DNA of 64,000 bases from an uncultured Bacteroidia bacterium (GTDB lineage: Bacteria; Bacteroidota; Bacteroidia; Bacteroidales; UBA932), in assembly GCA_902781705.1 (NCBI GenBank), contig CACZKE010000002.1, positions 62,001-126,000 on the forward strand. Reading direction: 5' to 3'. A program made the translations under genes and the position numbers. Below are positions 7,288 through 16,094 of this stretch, piece after piece. The notes below the pieces were generated by a model that made no database searches, was not told where the DNA came from, and saw nothing but the letters and a program-made list of their open reading frames with translations. Numbering within the stretch: position 1 is the stretch's first letter; every line of letters starts with the position of its first letter.

Positions 7288-9311
7288 AGCTGGTTCAGTG
7301 TTTTGCGGATAAGGGATTCGTCGGCGAGGTTGGGCAGGGTGACCTTCAGGCCGGGGGTGCGGGCCATTTCGCGTTCGATGGCGAAACGGGCTCCTTCGTT
7401 CCGGGCCCAGGAACGGCGGGCGATGCCGTTGTTCACGTCCCAGAACAGCATTTCGCGGATGTGGCGGTCGCTGTCTTCGCTGCCGTCGATGACCATGCCG
7501 AAGCCGCCGTTGATGACTTCGCCCCAGCCCACGCCGCCGCCGTTGTGGATGGACACCCACGTGGCGCCGCGGAAGCCGTCGCCGATGACGTTCTGGACGG
7601 CCATGTCGGCGGTGAACTGCGAGCCGTCATAGATGTTGGACGTCTCGCGGAACGGGGAATCGGTGCCGGACACGTCGTGGTGGTCGCGCCCCAGGACGAT
7701 GGGGGCGGTGATTTCTCCCTTGCGGATGGCCTCGTTGAAGGCGAGGGCGATCTTCGTGCGGCCCTCGCAGTCGGCATAGAGGATGCGGGCCTGGGAGCCC
7801 ACGACGAGGTGGTTCCGGCCGGCCTCCTCGATCCAGTGGATGTTGTCGCGCATCTGCCCGGCGATTTCCTCGGGGGCGGTGGCGGCGATCTCGCCGAGGA
7901 CCTTCACGGCGAGGGCGTCGGACTTCGCCAGATCCTCCGGCTTCTCGCTCATGCATACCCAGCGGAACGGACCGAACCCATAGTCGAAATAGAGCGGGCC
8001 CATGATGTCCTGCACATAGGACGGATAGCGGAAAGAGCCGTCGGCTTTGAGGACATCGGCCCCGGCGCGGGAACTCTCCAGGAGGAAGGCGTTGCCGTAG
8101 TCGAAGAAATACATTCCCTTGTCAGCCAAGCGATTGATGGCGGCGACGTGACGGCGGAGCGAGGCCTGGACAGCCTCCTTGAAGCGTTCGGGCTCTTCGG
8201 CCATCATCTTCTTGGACTCCTCGAGGCTGTAGCCCACGGGGTAGTAGCCGCCCGCCCACGGGTTGTGGAGGGAAGTCTGGTCGGAGCCCAGGTCCACGTG
8301 CACGCCTTCGTCGGCAAGCCGCTCCCACAGGTCCACGATGTTGCCCACGTAGGCGAGGGAGACGACCTCCTTTGCGGCGACCGCCTTGCGGATGCGCGGG
8401 ATGAGTTCGTCCAGGTCCGTATGAAGTTCATCGACCCAGCCCTGCGCGTAGCGCTTTTCCGCGGCCTTGGGGTTGATCTCCGCCGTGACGCTCACGACGC
8501 CGGCGATGTTTCCTGCCTTGGGCTGCGCGCCGGACATGCCGCCGAGGCCCGCCGTCACGAACAGCAGTCCGCCACGGTCGTCGCCATTCAGGCCCTTGGC
8601 CTTCAATTGCTTCCGCGCAGCATTCATCACCGTGATGGTTGTCCCGTGGACGATGCCCTGCGGGCCGATGTACATATACGATCCGGCCGTCATCTGGCCG
8701 TACTGGCTCACGCCCAGGGCGTTGAACTTCTCCCAGTGGTCCGGCTTGGAATAGTTCGGGATGACCATGCCGTTGGTGACGATCACCCGCGGGGCGTCCT
8801 TGTGGCTGGGGAACAGGCCCAGCGGATGGCCGGAGTACATGACGAGCGTCTGCTCGTCCGTCATGGTGGCCAGGTACTGCATGACCAGGCGGTACTGCGC
8901 CCAGTTCTGGAAGATGGCGCCGTTGCCGCCGTAGATGATCAGTTCATGCGGATGCTGCGCCACGCGCGGGTCCAGGTTGTTCTGGATCATGGCCATGATG
9001 GCCGCCGCTTGGCGCGATTTCGCCGGATACTCGTCAATAGGTCTCGCGTACATCTCGTAAGACGGGCGGAAGCGGTACATATAGATGCGGCCGTACTTGT
9101 GGAGTTCTTCGGCAAACTCTTTTGCCAACACGGCGTGATGCCGCTCCGGGAAATACCGGAGGGCGTTCTTGAGAGCCAATACTTTCTCCTCGTCCGTGAG
9201 GATATCCTTCCGCTTGGGAGCGTGGTTGATTTCCGGGTCGTAGGGTTTCACCTCCGGCAGTTCCGCCGGGATGCCCGCGAGTATTTCTTCTTGGAACTTG
9301 TTCATGGTCAT
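7284..9311 (-). CDS. hutU: Urocanate hydratase (long form)
   Basis: Second step: hydration of urocanate to 4-imidazolone-5-propanoate with tightly bound NAD. At 675 residues it is the long form, about 120 more than the enzyme of Pseudomonas or Bacillus. Conserved segments in order: GGNGAIFQNWAQYR, YSGHPLGLFPS, TAGSYMYIGPQGIVHG, LFVTAGLGGMSGAQ, NHLVVGSQARILYAD and a C-terminal SIHNGGGVGWGE. The Gly-rich TAGLGGMSGAQ segment is the NAD-binding region. ATG 9311 or 9305 (two residues shorter). It starts 3 nt after the ftcD stop and overlaps hutH by four bases. Confidence 0.95.
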   Translation of the reverse strand: MTMNKFQEEILAGIPAELPEVKPYDPEINHAPKRKDILTDEEKVLALKNALRYFPERHHAVLAKEFAEELHKYGRIYMYRFRPSYEMYARPIDEYPAKSRQAAAIMAMIQNNLDPRVAQHPHELIIYGGNGAIFQNWAQYRLVMQYLATMTDEQTLVMYSGHPLGLFPSHKDAPRVIVTNGMVIPNYSKPDHWEKFNALGVSQYGQMTAGSYMYIGPQGIVHGTTITVMNAARKQLKAKGLNGDDRGGLLFVTAGLGGMSGAQPKAGNIAGVVSVTAEINPKAAEKRYAQGWVDELHTDLDELIPRIRKAVAAKEVVSLAYVGNIVDLWERLADEGVHVDLGSDQTSLHNPWAGGYYPVGYSLEESKKMMAEEPERFKEAVQASLRRHVAAINRLADKGMYFFDYGNAFLLESSRAGADVLKADGSFRYPSYVQDIMGPLYFDYGFGPFRWVCMSEKPEDLAKSDALAVKVLGEIAATAPEEIAGQMRDNIHWIEEAGRNHLVVGSQARILYADCEGRTKIALAFNEAIRKGEITAPIVLGRDHHDVSGTDSPFRETSNIYDGSQFTADMAVQNVIGDGFRGATWVSIHNGGGVGWGEVINGGFGMVIDGSEDSDRHIREMLFWDVNNGIARRSWARNEGARFAIEREMARTPGLKVTLPNLADESLIRKTLNQL

Positions 9312-9314
9312 TAT

Positions 9315-11021
9315 CTAGTTGTCGATATGCCTGTTCACTTCATCCAGCACTTCCTCCTGCAGGGCGAGGGCCTCGGCGACGATGGCGTCGGCGCGCTTCA
9401 GGAGGGGCTCCGCCGGGGCCTTGTCCGTAAGGCCGGCGGCGTTGATGCGGACGTTGAGGGCGGCGCCGCGGATGCCGGCGACGGCGGCGAGGGCCGCGAC
9501 GCCCGCGTCGGAGGCCGATGCAGGGTTGCCCTTCTGCGCCATCTCGAGGGCCAGCGGAAGTGCCTTCAGGGACGCTTCCATGGTCTTCAGGGGTACCGAT
9601 GCGGCGTAAAGCGTCGCCTCTTCCATCGCGGCGGCGCGTGCCGCTTTCTCCTCAGGCGTGCCCTTGGGCATGGAGAACACGTCCATGATCCGGTTGAAGG
9701 CGGCCGTGTCCTCATCGACCAGGGCGAGGAGTTCCGCCATCAGGGCCTGGCCCTTTTCGGCGACGTCGGAGAATTCCTTCCAGCGGTCGTCCCAGCCGCG
9801 CTTGTGGGCGGACAGGTTCGCGACCATGGTGGCGAGGGCGGCGCCCAGCGCGCCCATGTAGGCCGATATGGATCCGCCGCCGGGGGCCGCGGATTCGGAG
9901 GCCGTCTCCGCAGCAAATCCCTTGACAGTCATCCGGACAAGACGCTCTTTCTCAGCGAGTTCTGCCTCATCCTCCATCAGATATTCGATGACCTTCTCCT
10001 TCGGGTTGAAGGGCTTGAGGTCGTCCAGGGACATGGATTTGACCGCGATCTTGATGATCTCCTCCTCGGAAATGCCCAGCGACCGCTGCTGCTTTTCCAG
10101 ATAGAACTTGCCCGCGTCGATCAGCACCCGCTTCGGGACCAGGCCCACGATTTCCACGCCGGTGACCTTGAGCCCGCGGGCCGCGGCGGCGCGGCACACT
10201 TCCTCGTAAGCCACGTGCAGGGGCACCGTGTCGATGTCGGTGATATTCATGGACACCTGCGCGATACCGTATTCGTCGATGTACCAGCCGATGGCCTTGC
10301 AGCCCTTCAGCGTGCCGGGAATCCAGATCTGTTCGCCTTTCTCGTCCTTCAGCAACTTGCCGGTCAGGGAACCGCCCTCGCGGGCCTTGCGTCCCTTTTC
10401 GCGCACGTCGAAGGCGACCGCCATCGCGCGGCGGGTGGAAGTGGTGTTCAGGTTGTAGTTGACCGCGATGAGGAAGTTGCGGGCGCCCACGTTCGTGGCG
10501 CCGGCTTTCGCGGCGACCTCGTCATAGGCGCCGCCGAAGTCCGGCTTGCGCGCCGGGTCGGCCATCTTCTCGGGCAGGGCCTCGTATTCGCCTGCCCGGC
10601 AGACGGCGAGATTCCGCCGCTCCGGGGTAAACGCCGCCGCCTCATAGCAGTAGCAGGGGATACCCAGTTCCTTGTACAGGCGCTCGGCCAGTCCGCGGGC
10701 CAGCACGGCGCATTCCTCGAGGGTAATGCCCGAGACGGGGATGAGCGGAAGCACGTCGGTGGCTCCGCTACGCGGATGGGCCCCGTGATGGAACCGCATG
10801 TCAATCAATTCCTTGGCCTTTGCTGCCCCCTGGAAAGCGGCTTCGAGCACCGGCTCCGGCTCTCCCACGAACGTCACGACCGTGCGGTTCGTCGCCTCGC
10901 CCGGATCCACATCCAGCACCTTGATGCCTTCCACGGCCGCAATCGCCGCAACGATCTGGTCGATAATGCCTTTATCGCGTCCCTCGCTGTAGTTGGGTAC
11001 GCATTCGATGATTTTTTTCAT
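9315..11021 (-). CDS. ftcD: Glutamate formimidoyltransferase / formimido-THF cyclodeaminase fusion
   Basis: A 568-residue bifunctional protein. Residues 1-about 300 are the formiminotransferase N and C subdomains (IIECVPNYSEGRD at the start, HHGAHPRSGATDVLPLIP near 80), moving the formimino group from formiminoglutamate to tetrahydrofolate. Residues about 350-568 are the cyclodeaminase (FTCD_C) domain with SAAPGGGSISAYMGALGAAL, which releases ammonia and gives 5,10-methenyl-THF. The same fusion occurs in vertebrates and many Bacteroidota. It is the first gene of the hut operon, which has no hutG or hutF; nitrogen therefore leaves as glutamate and ammonia and the carbon enters the folate pool. 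Confidence 0.94.
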   Translation of the reverse strand: MKKIIECVPNYSEGRDKGIIDQIVAAIAAVEGIKVLDVDPGEATNRTVVTFVGEPEPVLEAAFQGAAKAKELIDMRFHHGAHPRSGATDVLPLIPVSGITLEECAVLARGLAERLYKELGIPCYCYEAAAFTPERRNLAVCRAGEYEALPEKMADPARKPDFGGAYDEVAAKAGATNVGARNFLIAVNYNLNTTSTRRAMAVAFDVREKGRKAREGGSLTGKLLKDEKGEQIWIPGTLKGCKAIGWYIDEYGIAQVSMNITDIDTVPLHVAYEEVCRAAAARGLKVTGVEIVGLVPKRVLIDAGKFYLEKQQRSLGISEEEIIKIAVKSMSLDDLKPFNPKEKVIEYLMEDEAELAEKERLVRMTVKGFAAETASESAAPGGGSISAYMGALGAALATMVANLSAHKRGWDDRWKEFSDVAEKGQALMAELLALVDEDTAAFNRIMDVFSMPKGTPEEKAARAAAMEEATLYAASVPLKTMEASLKALPLALEMAQKGNPASASDAGVAALAAVAGIRGAALNVRINAAGLTDKAPAEPLLKRADAIVAEALALQEEVLDEVNRHIDN

Positions 11022-11043
11022 AGATGGCTATCAGTTTATCTTT

Positions 11044-11051
11044 CAAAGATA
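11044..11051 (-). promoter_or_regulatory. -7 box for the hut operon
   Basis: Minus-strand TATCTTTG (11051 to 11044), 22 nt before the ftcD ATG. No TTTG box stands at the usual spacing. Confidence 0.5.
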
Positions 11052-11097
11052 GCGATTTGTTTTCAAATATGAAGCATCCCCGGGGGACAGATACACA

Positions 11098-11130
11098 AAA
11101 AGGACGGACCGTCTCGGGATCCGTCCTTTT
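11098..11130 (-). terminator. Rho-independent terminator after the M49/DASS operon
   Basis: An 11-bp perfect stem (11098-11108 and 11120-11130) with an 11-nt loop. Read on the minus strand the stem is followed by TTTTTGTG, so it should stop transcription coming from 15998 to 11249 before the hut promoter. Confidence 0.85.
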
Positions 11131-11150
11131 ATCACGTCTCAAGCCAACAC

Positions 11151-11251
11151 TTAGTCGTCCATGCTGAAGAGTTGGCCGGCCTTGTTGAACTTGAGTTCGA
11201 GGTCGTTGTTAAGCTCGATTTCGTAGCCGTAGTATTGGACGAGATCCTCTA
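11151..11251 (-). pseudogene. 3' remnant of a PepSY-like (PF11396-type) small periplasmic protein
   Basis: A minus-strand frame ending with TAA at 11153-11151 encodes VEDLVQYYGYEIELNNDLEL followed by KFNKAGQLFSMDD. This alternation of YEIEL, LELKFN and GQLFSMDD is typical of the last beta-hairpins of PepSY-like repeat proteins in Bacteroidota. No start codon and no upstream domain are present: the frame runs into the 3' end of the M49-like gene in another phase. It is best read as the stump of a deleted gene, placed between that gene and its terminator. Confidence 0.45.
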
Positions 11252-12850
11252 CCGCTTGAAATTGAACCGGATGTCCGCGGGGATCCTCTCCAGGCCCAGG
11301 TTCATGCGGTCGGCGTCGTAATCGGGCGAAAGTTTGCCGTAACGGGCTTCGAACTGTTCGGCAAAGGCCTTGTCGCCGGTCGCCTGCGTCTTGAGCACCA
11401 GGGCGGTGAGGTCGGAAAGCGCGGCTTCCATCTTCTTGTAATCCAGCGAATATTGTCCCGTGGGCTTGCGCTGGAAGGCGCCCGCCTCAGCCAGATAGTT
11501 GTAAATGATGATGTTGGCGCGGCCCATGGCGGTGCCTTCACCGAAACGTTCCGAACGCACGAGGGAAGCGAAGAACGTGGTCAGGGCATCTTCCTTGGTG
11601 AAGAGATGATGGATGTCCACGTGCTTCTGGAGCATGCCCACCAGCAGGACGCCGGCCGTATTGGCCTTCACTTCCTCCAGGGTGGTGGCGGCGTTTCCCA
11701 GCGCTTCGTCCACGCTGCCTTTCCCGTCGATGGTCTCCTTCACCCCCAGTCCGTGGGCCACCTCGCGGAAAACGATGTTCCAGAAGAAGGCGTCGGAGGA
11801 GAGGTGCTCGGCGTAATCGGGCTCCAGCAGGACCCGGCCGCCGGGACCGACGATGTGGTTGTACTTGGTGTGGATGATGTTCTCCAGCAGGATGGTGCGG
11901 GTGCCGCGGTCGCGCTGGACATCGGTGTCGAAGGGCAGGTTCAGGGCGATGACCTTCACGCCGGCATTGGCCTTTCCGGCATAATAGAGGGCGTCGCAGG
12001 AGAAGATGTTGGAACCGGCTCCGGGCTGGAAAGTCTTGTAGGCCGGGTCGCCGGGGAGGTCCTCCTGGAACTCGGTGAGGCGGGAGACGTACTGCATCAG
12101 TTCGCGGGTATGCGCCTCGTTCTTGAGCAGGACATAGGCCTCATACGAGCGCTTGAGGCCCATCAACTCATCGTCCGTCACTTCATTGGGGCCGATGACA
12201 AGGTCCATCTTGCTGTCTTCCATGTCCAGCCAGGCCAGCGAACTCTCGTAGTAGCGGTCGGTCCGGAGGGCTTCCGCCTTGCTCTGGAGGTAAGTCCGCA
12301 CGCTGGGCTTGATCGTGATGTCGGCCGCTGCCTTCAGGAAGTTGGAAATCTTGTCGATATGCTCCTTGTAGGCGTCGTGGTACCATACCGCTTCGAGCGA
12401 CCCGTCGGCTGCGCGGCGGATGAGGGTGTAGGGGCTGTCCTTGTCCGGATTCTCCCAGGCGTCGAACTCCTCCCGGGTCATATTCGCCGGATAGAAACCG
12501 GCGCCGGGAAGGCGGTCGGCGTAGCCTTCCACGAAGGATTTCCCGGTCATGCGGTCCCAGGGGCCGTAATTGATCTCCGCGAAGGTCCGCTGGACCGGAT
12601 CGGCGATCCCGTCCAGGAGTTCCTGCCTGTCCCCGAAATACTGCTCCCAGTAGATGGCATCCACCTCGTCGGCCGCATAGCGGTAGAGGTCGAGCACTTC
12701 CTTTCCGTTGTCGGTGATGCCGCTCAGGTCGGGCACCTCGATGTCCACGAGGGCGTAATTCGCCACTTCGCGGTCGAACGGGGATTTCGTCTGTCGGCAA
12801 GAAACGACTGCCGCCAGCAAGGGAAGCAAAAGGATCAGATGTCTTTTCAT
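11249..12850 (-). CDS. M49 (dipeptidyl-peptidase III)-like lipoprotein with degenerate zinc site, copy 1
   Basis: A 533-residue lipoprotein (lipobox AVVSC18). The overall fold is that of bacterial M49 peptidases with a pentapeptide HEXXH motif: EINYGPWDR near 93, SKMDLVIGPNEV near 213, IALNLPFDTD near 301 and the C-terminal FGEGTAMGRANIIIYNYL. At the metal site the sequence is R362-E-V-A-H366 instead of HEXXH, so the first zinc ligand is Arg. The second motif LEEVKAN (391-397) keeps both Glu but ends in Asn where EExKAD is usual. Peptidase activity is doubtful. It is the last gene of an operon with a DASS transporter (14 nt gap) and a paralogue. Confidence 0.75.
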   Translation of the reverse strand: MKRHLILLLPLLAAVVSCRQTKSPFDREVANYALVDIEVPDLSGITDNGKEVLDLYRYAADEVDAIYWEQYFGDRQELLDGIADPVQRTFAEINYGPWDRMTGKSFVEGYADRLPGAGFYPANMTREEFDAWENPDKDSPYTLIRRAADGSLEAVWYHDAYKEHIDKISNFLKAAADITIKPSVRTYLQSKAEALRTDRYYESSLAWLDMEDSKMDLVIGPNEVTDDELMGLKRSYEAYVLLKNEAHTRELMQYVSRLTEFQEDLPGDPAYKTFQPGAGSNIFSCDALYYAGKANAGVKVIALNLPFDTDVQRDRGTRTILLENIIHTKYNHIVGPGGRVLLEPDYAEHLSSDAFFWNIVFREVAHGLGVKETIDGKGSVDEALGNAATTLEEVKANTAGVLLVGMLQKHVDIHHLFTKEDALTTFFASLVRSERFGEGTAMGRANIIIYNYLAEAGAFQRKPTGQYSLDYKKMEAALSDLTALVLKTQATGDKAFAEQFEARYGKLSPDYDADRMNLGLERIPADIRFNFKR

Positions 12851-12864
12851 GGTAACCGGTGCTT

Positions 12865-14370
12865 TTAGACGATATGCAGCGAACCGGCGGCAAAGAGCAC
12901 CAGGTATCCCAGGACGATGCTGATGACGCCGATGATGACACCCATCCGGGCCATGTCCTTCTGCTGGATGAGGTTCGTGGCATAGGCCAGCGCGTTCGGC
13001 GGCGTGGAGATCGGGAGGATCATGGCGCTGCTGGAGGCGATGGCTACGCCGATCAGGACGGTGGAAGTGCCGCCCACGGCCGCAAGTTTGTCACCCATGG
13101 CCGTGCACACGACCACGAGGATCGGCATGAGGAGGGCCGCCGTGGCGGAGTGGGAAATCAGGTTGGACAGGCCGTAGCAGAGCAGGCCGGAGAGGAGGAC
13201 GATCAGCAGCGGCGAGAAGTTGCCGAAAGGAATGGCACGGACCACCAGGGCCGCGAGGCCGGATCCGTTCATGGCGTAACCCAGGGCGAAGCCGCCGGCG
13301 ACCATCCAGATGACCGACCAGTTGATCTCTTCCAGGTCATATTTGCTGATGATGCCGGCCATGGCGAACACCGCGAAGGGAATGAGTGCCACCGTGTAGG
13401 TGTTGATTCCGGTGAAAGTGTCCAGCATCCACAGGAGGATGGTGACGATCATCGTGACGATGACGAGGGTGGTTTCCTTGCCCCGCTTCATCTCGCCGTC
13501 GATCTTGAGTTCGATGGTCTTCTGGGAGAACGGGAACATCTTCTTGATGAGCGTCCAGGCGATGAGGATCATGACGATCACGAGGGGAACCATGAACAGC
13601 ATCCACTGGCCGAAGCCGATGCCCAGGTTCAGCCCTTCCGGGTCGTTCAGGTATTTGAGGGCGATGGTATTGGGCGGGGTGCCGATGGGGGTGCCCATAC
13701 CGCCCAGGTTGGCGGCGATGGGGATGCTGAGCGCCATGGCGGTACGGCCCTTCCCGGCCTCGGGAAGCTGCTTGAAAACAGGGGTGAGGAAGGTGAGCAT
13801 CATGGCCGTGGTGGCCGTGTTGCTGATGAACATGGAGAACAGGGCGGTCACCAGCATGAAGCCCAGGAGGATGTTCTCGCTCTTCTTGCCGAAGGGGGTG
13901 AGCAGCACCCGGGCGAGGTGGACGTCCAGGCCGGTCTTGGTGGTGGCGATGGCGAGGACGAAACCGCCGATGAAGAGCATCACGACAGGGTCTGCGAAAC
14001 TGGCCATGACCTGCTTGTAACTGAGGAGTTGGCCGGCGGTGTCGGGATTGCAGATCCATTTGATGCCGGAATCGGATGTGCAGAGCAGGAGCAGGACCAT
14101 GATGGAAACCGAGGTCGCCCAGGCGGGAACCAGTTCCAGGACCCACATCAGCGTGGCATAGACGAAAATGGCGATGATCCGCTGCTGGACCTGCGTGAGA
14201 CCGTCGATCCCGAAGGATTCCGTGGGCAGGAACCAGAGGATGAGGACGATGATGGCGACAAAGATGAGTCCGAGACTCTTTTTTCTCAGGATGGCTGCGC
14301 TGAGTCTGTTTTTCTGGCGCAGCCTATGCATTTGTTCGACCAGGTTGAAACCGGTGAAATTCTTGAACAT
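12865..14370 (-). CDS. DASS-family sodium/dicarboxylate or citrate symporter
   Basis: A 501-residue inner-membrane protein with about 11-12 hydrophobic helices. It carries the two SNT-type sodium/substrate signatures of the divalent anion:sodium symporter family: SMFISNTATTAMM near 190 and GLSNLISHSATAALLMP near 415, the second with S-H in place of N-T. Further marks are NLGGMGTPIGTPPN and the C-terminal ISTPPNALAYA. Known members import succinate, malate, citrate or sulfate. The flanking M49-like lipoproteins in the same operon suggest that they assist uptake or sensing on the periplasmic side, but this is inferred from position only. Confidence 0.88.
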   Translation of the reverse strand: MFKNFTGFNLVEQMHRLRQKNRLSAAILRKKSLGLIFVAIIVLILWFLPTESFGIDGLTQVQQRIIAIFVYATLMWVLELVPAWATSVSIMVLLLLCTSDSGIKWICNPDTAGQLLSYKQVMASFADPVVMLFIGGFVLAIATTKTGLDVHLARVLLTPFGKKSENILLGFMLVTALFSMFISNTATTAMMLTFLTPVFKQLPEAGKGRTAMALSIPIAANLGGMGTPIGTPPNTIALKYLNDPEGLNLGIGFGQWMLFMVPLVIVMILIAWTLIKKMFPFSQKTIELKIDGEMKRGKETTLVIVTMIVTILLWMLDTFTGINTYTVALIPFAVFAMAGIISKYDLEEINWSVIWMVAGGFALGYAMNGSGLAALVVRAIPFGNFSPLLIVLLSGLLCYGLSNLISHSATAALLMPILVVVCTAMGDKLAAVGGTSTVLIGVAIASSSAMILPISTPPNALAYATNLIQQKDMARMGVIIGVISIVLGYLVLFAAGSLHIV

Positions 14371-14396
14371 GGTATCGTTAGGCTTGCTTTGGAAGT

Positions 14397-15998
14397 TTAT
14401 TCATAGGAAAAGCGGATGTCCACGGGGATTCCCGCGCTCTCGAGCGCCCGCTTGTCGGACAGGCTCTCGGGACCGGCGACGCCGTATTTGGCAATCCAGG
14501 TGCGGGCCGCGTCGATGTCACCGTGGGCCTGGATGCGGAGGATCTCCGCGCCAAGGGTCTCGAGGGCCTGCCAGGTCTTGTCATAGTCGATGCTGTACCG
14601 GCCGGAAGGATTCCAGGTGATGGCCTTGCTCTCGAGCAGGTAGTTATAGACGATGATGTTGGCGATGCCCGTCGGGTCCGCGGCGCCGAAACGGGTGGAA
14701 CGGATGGTGTTGGTCACGAAGGTGGTCAGGACGTCCTCTTTCTGGAAGAGGGCGGAGATGTGGTAGGCTTCCGCCTCCTGGGCGCACAGCCAGGCACCCA
14801 GCACGTTGGACTTGGCCTTCTCGATGACGAGGGCCTCGTTTCCGAGGGCTTCCGCCACTGTTCCCTTGCCATTGACCGTCTCCTTCACGCCCAGTCCCTT
14901 CGCAATCTCGCGGAAGACGATGGTCCAGTAGAAGGCGCTGGCGTCCAGGTGGGGCTGATAGACCTCCTCCAGGAGCACGTTGCCCACCGGATGGACCGTG
15001 CGGTTGAATTTCTCGCGGATGATGTTGTCGAAGATGATGGTACGGGTTCCCAGTTCCTCCTGGATCTTCGCGTCATAGGGGAAGTTGATGCCGATGACCT
15101 TGAATCCGGCATTGGTGTAGCCGCTGCAGTAGAGCACGTTGCAGGAGAAGATGTCGGAATTCGCACCCGGCGTGAAATCGTGGTCGGCCGCGTCGCCGGG
15201 CAGCATCTGCTGCAACTCGGGCATGCGGGCGGAGATGGCGCTGAGTTCGTCGGTCCGCTGGAGGTTCTTCAGGAGCACATACGCCCCGTAGGAGGCCTTT
15301 GTGCCGTAGCGGGCGTCGTCCACCGCCTCGATCGGGCCGATGACGAGGTCCATCTTGCTGTCTTCCATCTCCAGCCAGGCCTTGTAACTGTCGTAGTAAT
15401 CGTCCGTCTTGAGTCCCTTGACCATCTCCAGGAGATAGTGCCGGACGCTTTCCTTGATCGTGACGTCTGCGGCCCGGTTCAAGTGGCCCTCCACGTTGGC
15501 CAGGATATCGGCATAGGCGTCATGGTACCAGACGGTCTTCAGGGAACCGTCGGCAGCCCGCTGGACGAGCGTGTAGGGGCTTTTCTTGTCGGGATCGCTC
15601 CAGGCGTCGAACTCCTCCGCGGTCATGTCCGAGGGGTAGAAGCAGGCGCCTTCGGGCCGGGCGCCGTATCCGGGCAGGAAGGGCTTCCCGTCGATGCGGT
15701 CCCAGGGACCGTAGTTGATGCCGGCATAGAGTTTTTCGGAAGGGTCCGTCAGGGAGCCGAGGAAGGCCTCTCCGTCTCCGAAATACTGCTGCCAATAGAT
15801 CTTGTCCACCTCGTCGGCGGCTTTGCGATACAGTTTCAGGACTTCTTTTCCGTTGTCGGTGATTCCCGTCAGGTCCGGGGCAGGGATGGTCACCAGGGCA
15901 TAGTTCTCCACGAGCCGGCCCACGTCCGCCCGTTCCTGGGTGCACGAGGTGGCAGCGACCAGGGCGAGGAGCGTCAAAACGACTGAACAGTTCTTCAT
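14397..15998 (-). CDS. M49-like lipoprotein with lost zinc site, copy 2
   Basis: A 533-residue lipoprotein (lipobox AATSC19), collinear with the protein at 11249 over its whole length. Conserved framework: INYGPWDRIDG, SKMDLVIGPIEA, FGAADPTGIANIIVYNYLL. The zinc motif is R363-E-I-A-K367, so both histidines are replaced by basic residues, and the second motif is IEKAKSN (392-398), replacing the second Glu by Lys. All three metal ligands expected in M49 are thus absent while the fold residues remain, which points to a binding or scaffold role. First gene of the operon; TAACTTTG lies 27 nt upstream of the ATG. Confidence 0.75.
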   Translation of the reverse strand: MKNCSVVLTLLALVAATSCTQERADVGRLVENYALVTIPAPDLTGITDNGKEVLKLYRKAADEVDKIYWQQYFGDGEAFLGSLTDPSEKLYAGINYGPWDRIDGKPFLPGYGARPEGACFYPSDMTAEEFDAWSDPDKKSPYTLVQRAADGSLKTVWYHDAYADILANVEGHLNRAADVTIKESVRHYLLEMVKGLKTDDYYDSYKAWLEMEDSKMDLVIGPIEAVDDARYGTKASYGAYVLLKNLQRTDELSAISARMPELQQMLPGDAADHDFTPGANSDIFSCNVLYCSGYTNAGFKVIGINFPYDAKIQEELGTRTIIFDNIIREKFNRTVHPVGNVLLEEVYQPHLDASAFYWTIVFREIAKGLGVKETVNGKGTVAEALGNEALVIEKAKSNVLGAWLCAQEAEAYHISALFQKEDVLTTFVTNTIRSTRFGAADPTGIANIIVYNYLLESKAITWNPSGRYSIDYDKTWQALETLGAEILRIQAHGDIDAARTWIAKYGVAGPESLSDKRALESAGIPVDIRFSYE

Positions 15999-16024
15999 GT
16001 TGAAGTGATTTAAAAATGGGTGGG

Positions 16025-16032
16025 CAAAGTTA
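16025..16032 (-). promoter_or_regulatory. -7 box of the M49/DASS operon
   Basis: Minus-strand TAACTTTG (16032 to 16025). It faces away from the plus-strand box at 16066, giving a compact divergent promoter region. Confidence 0.5.
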
Positions 16033-16065
16033 GTAAAAAAGTGCCGTAAATGGGCGTTTTTTAAT

Positions 16066-16073
16066 TATTTTTG
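16066..16073 (+). promoter_or_regulatory. -7 box of the beta-barrel gene
   Basis: TATTTTTG, 21 nt before the chosen ATG at 16095; this supports that start over upstream in-frame codons. Confidence 0.5.
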
Positions 16074-16094
16074 CAAGTCCAAACAAGCAGGAAG

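Noticed and set aside
7461..11072. A 1203-codon open frame on the plus strand opposite hutU and ftcD
   Set aside because: It lies antisense to two well-supported enzymes, is rich in Ala, Val, Gly, His and Arg, and has no recognisable motif. In GC-rich genes the opposite strand often stays open.
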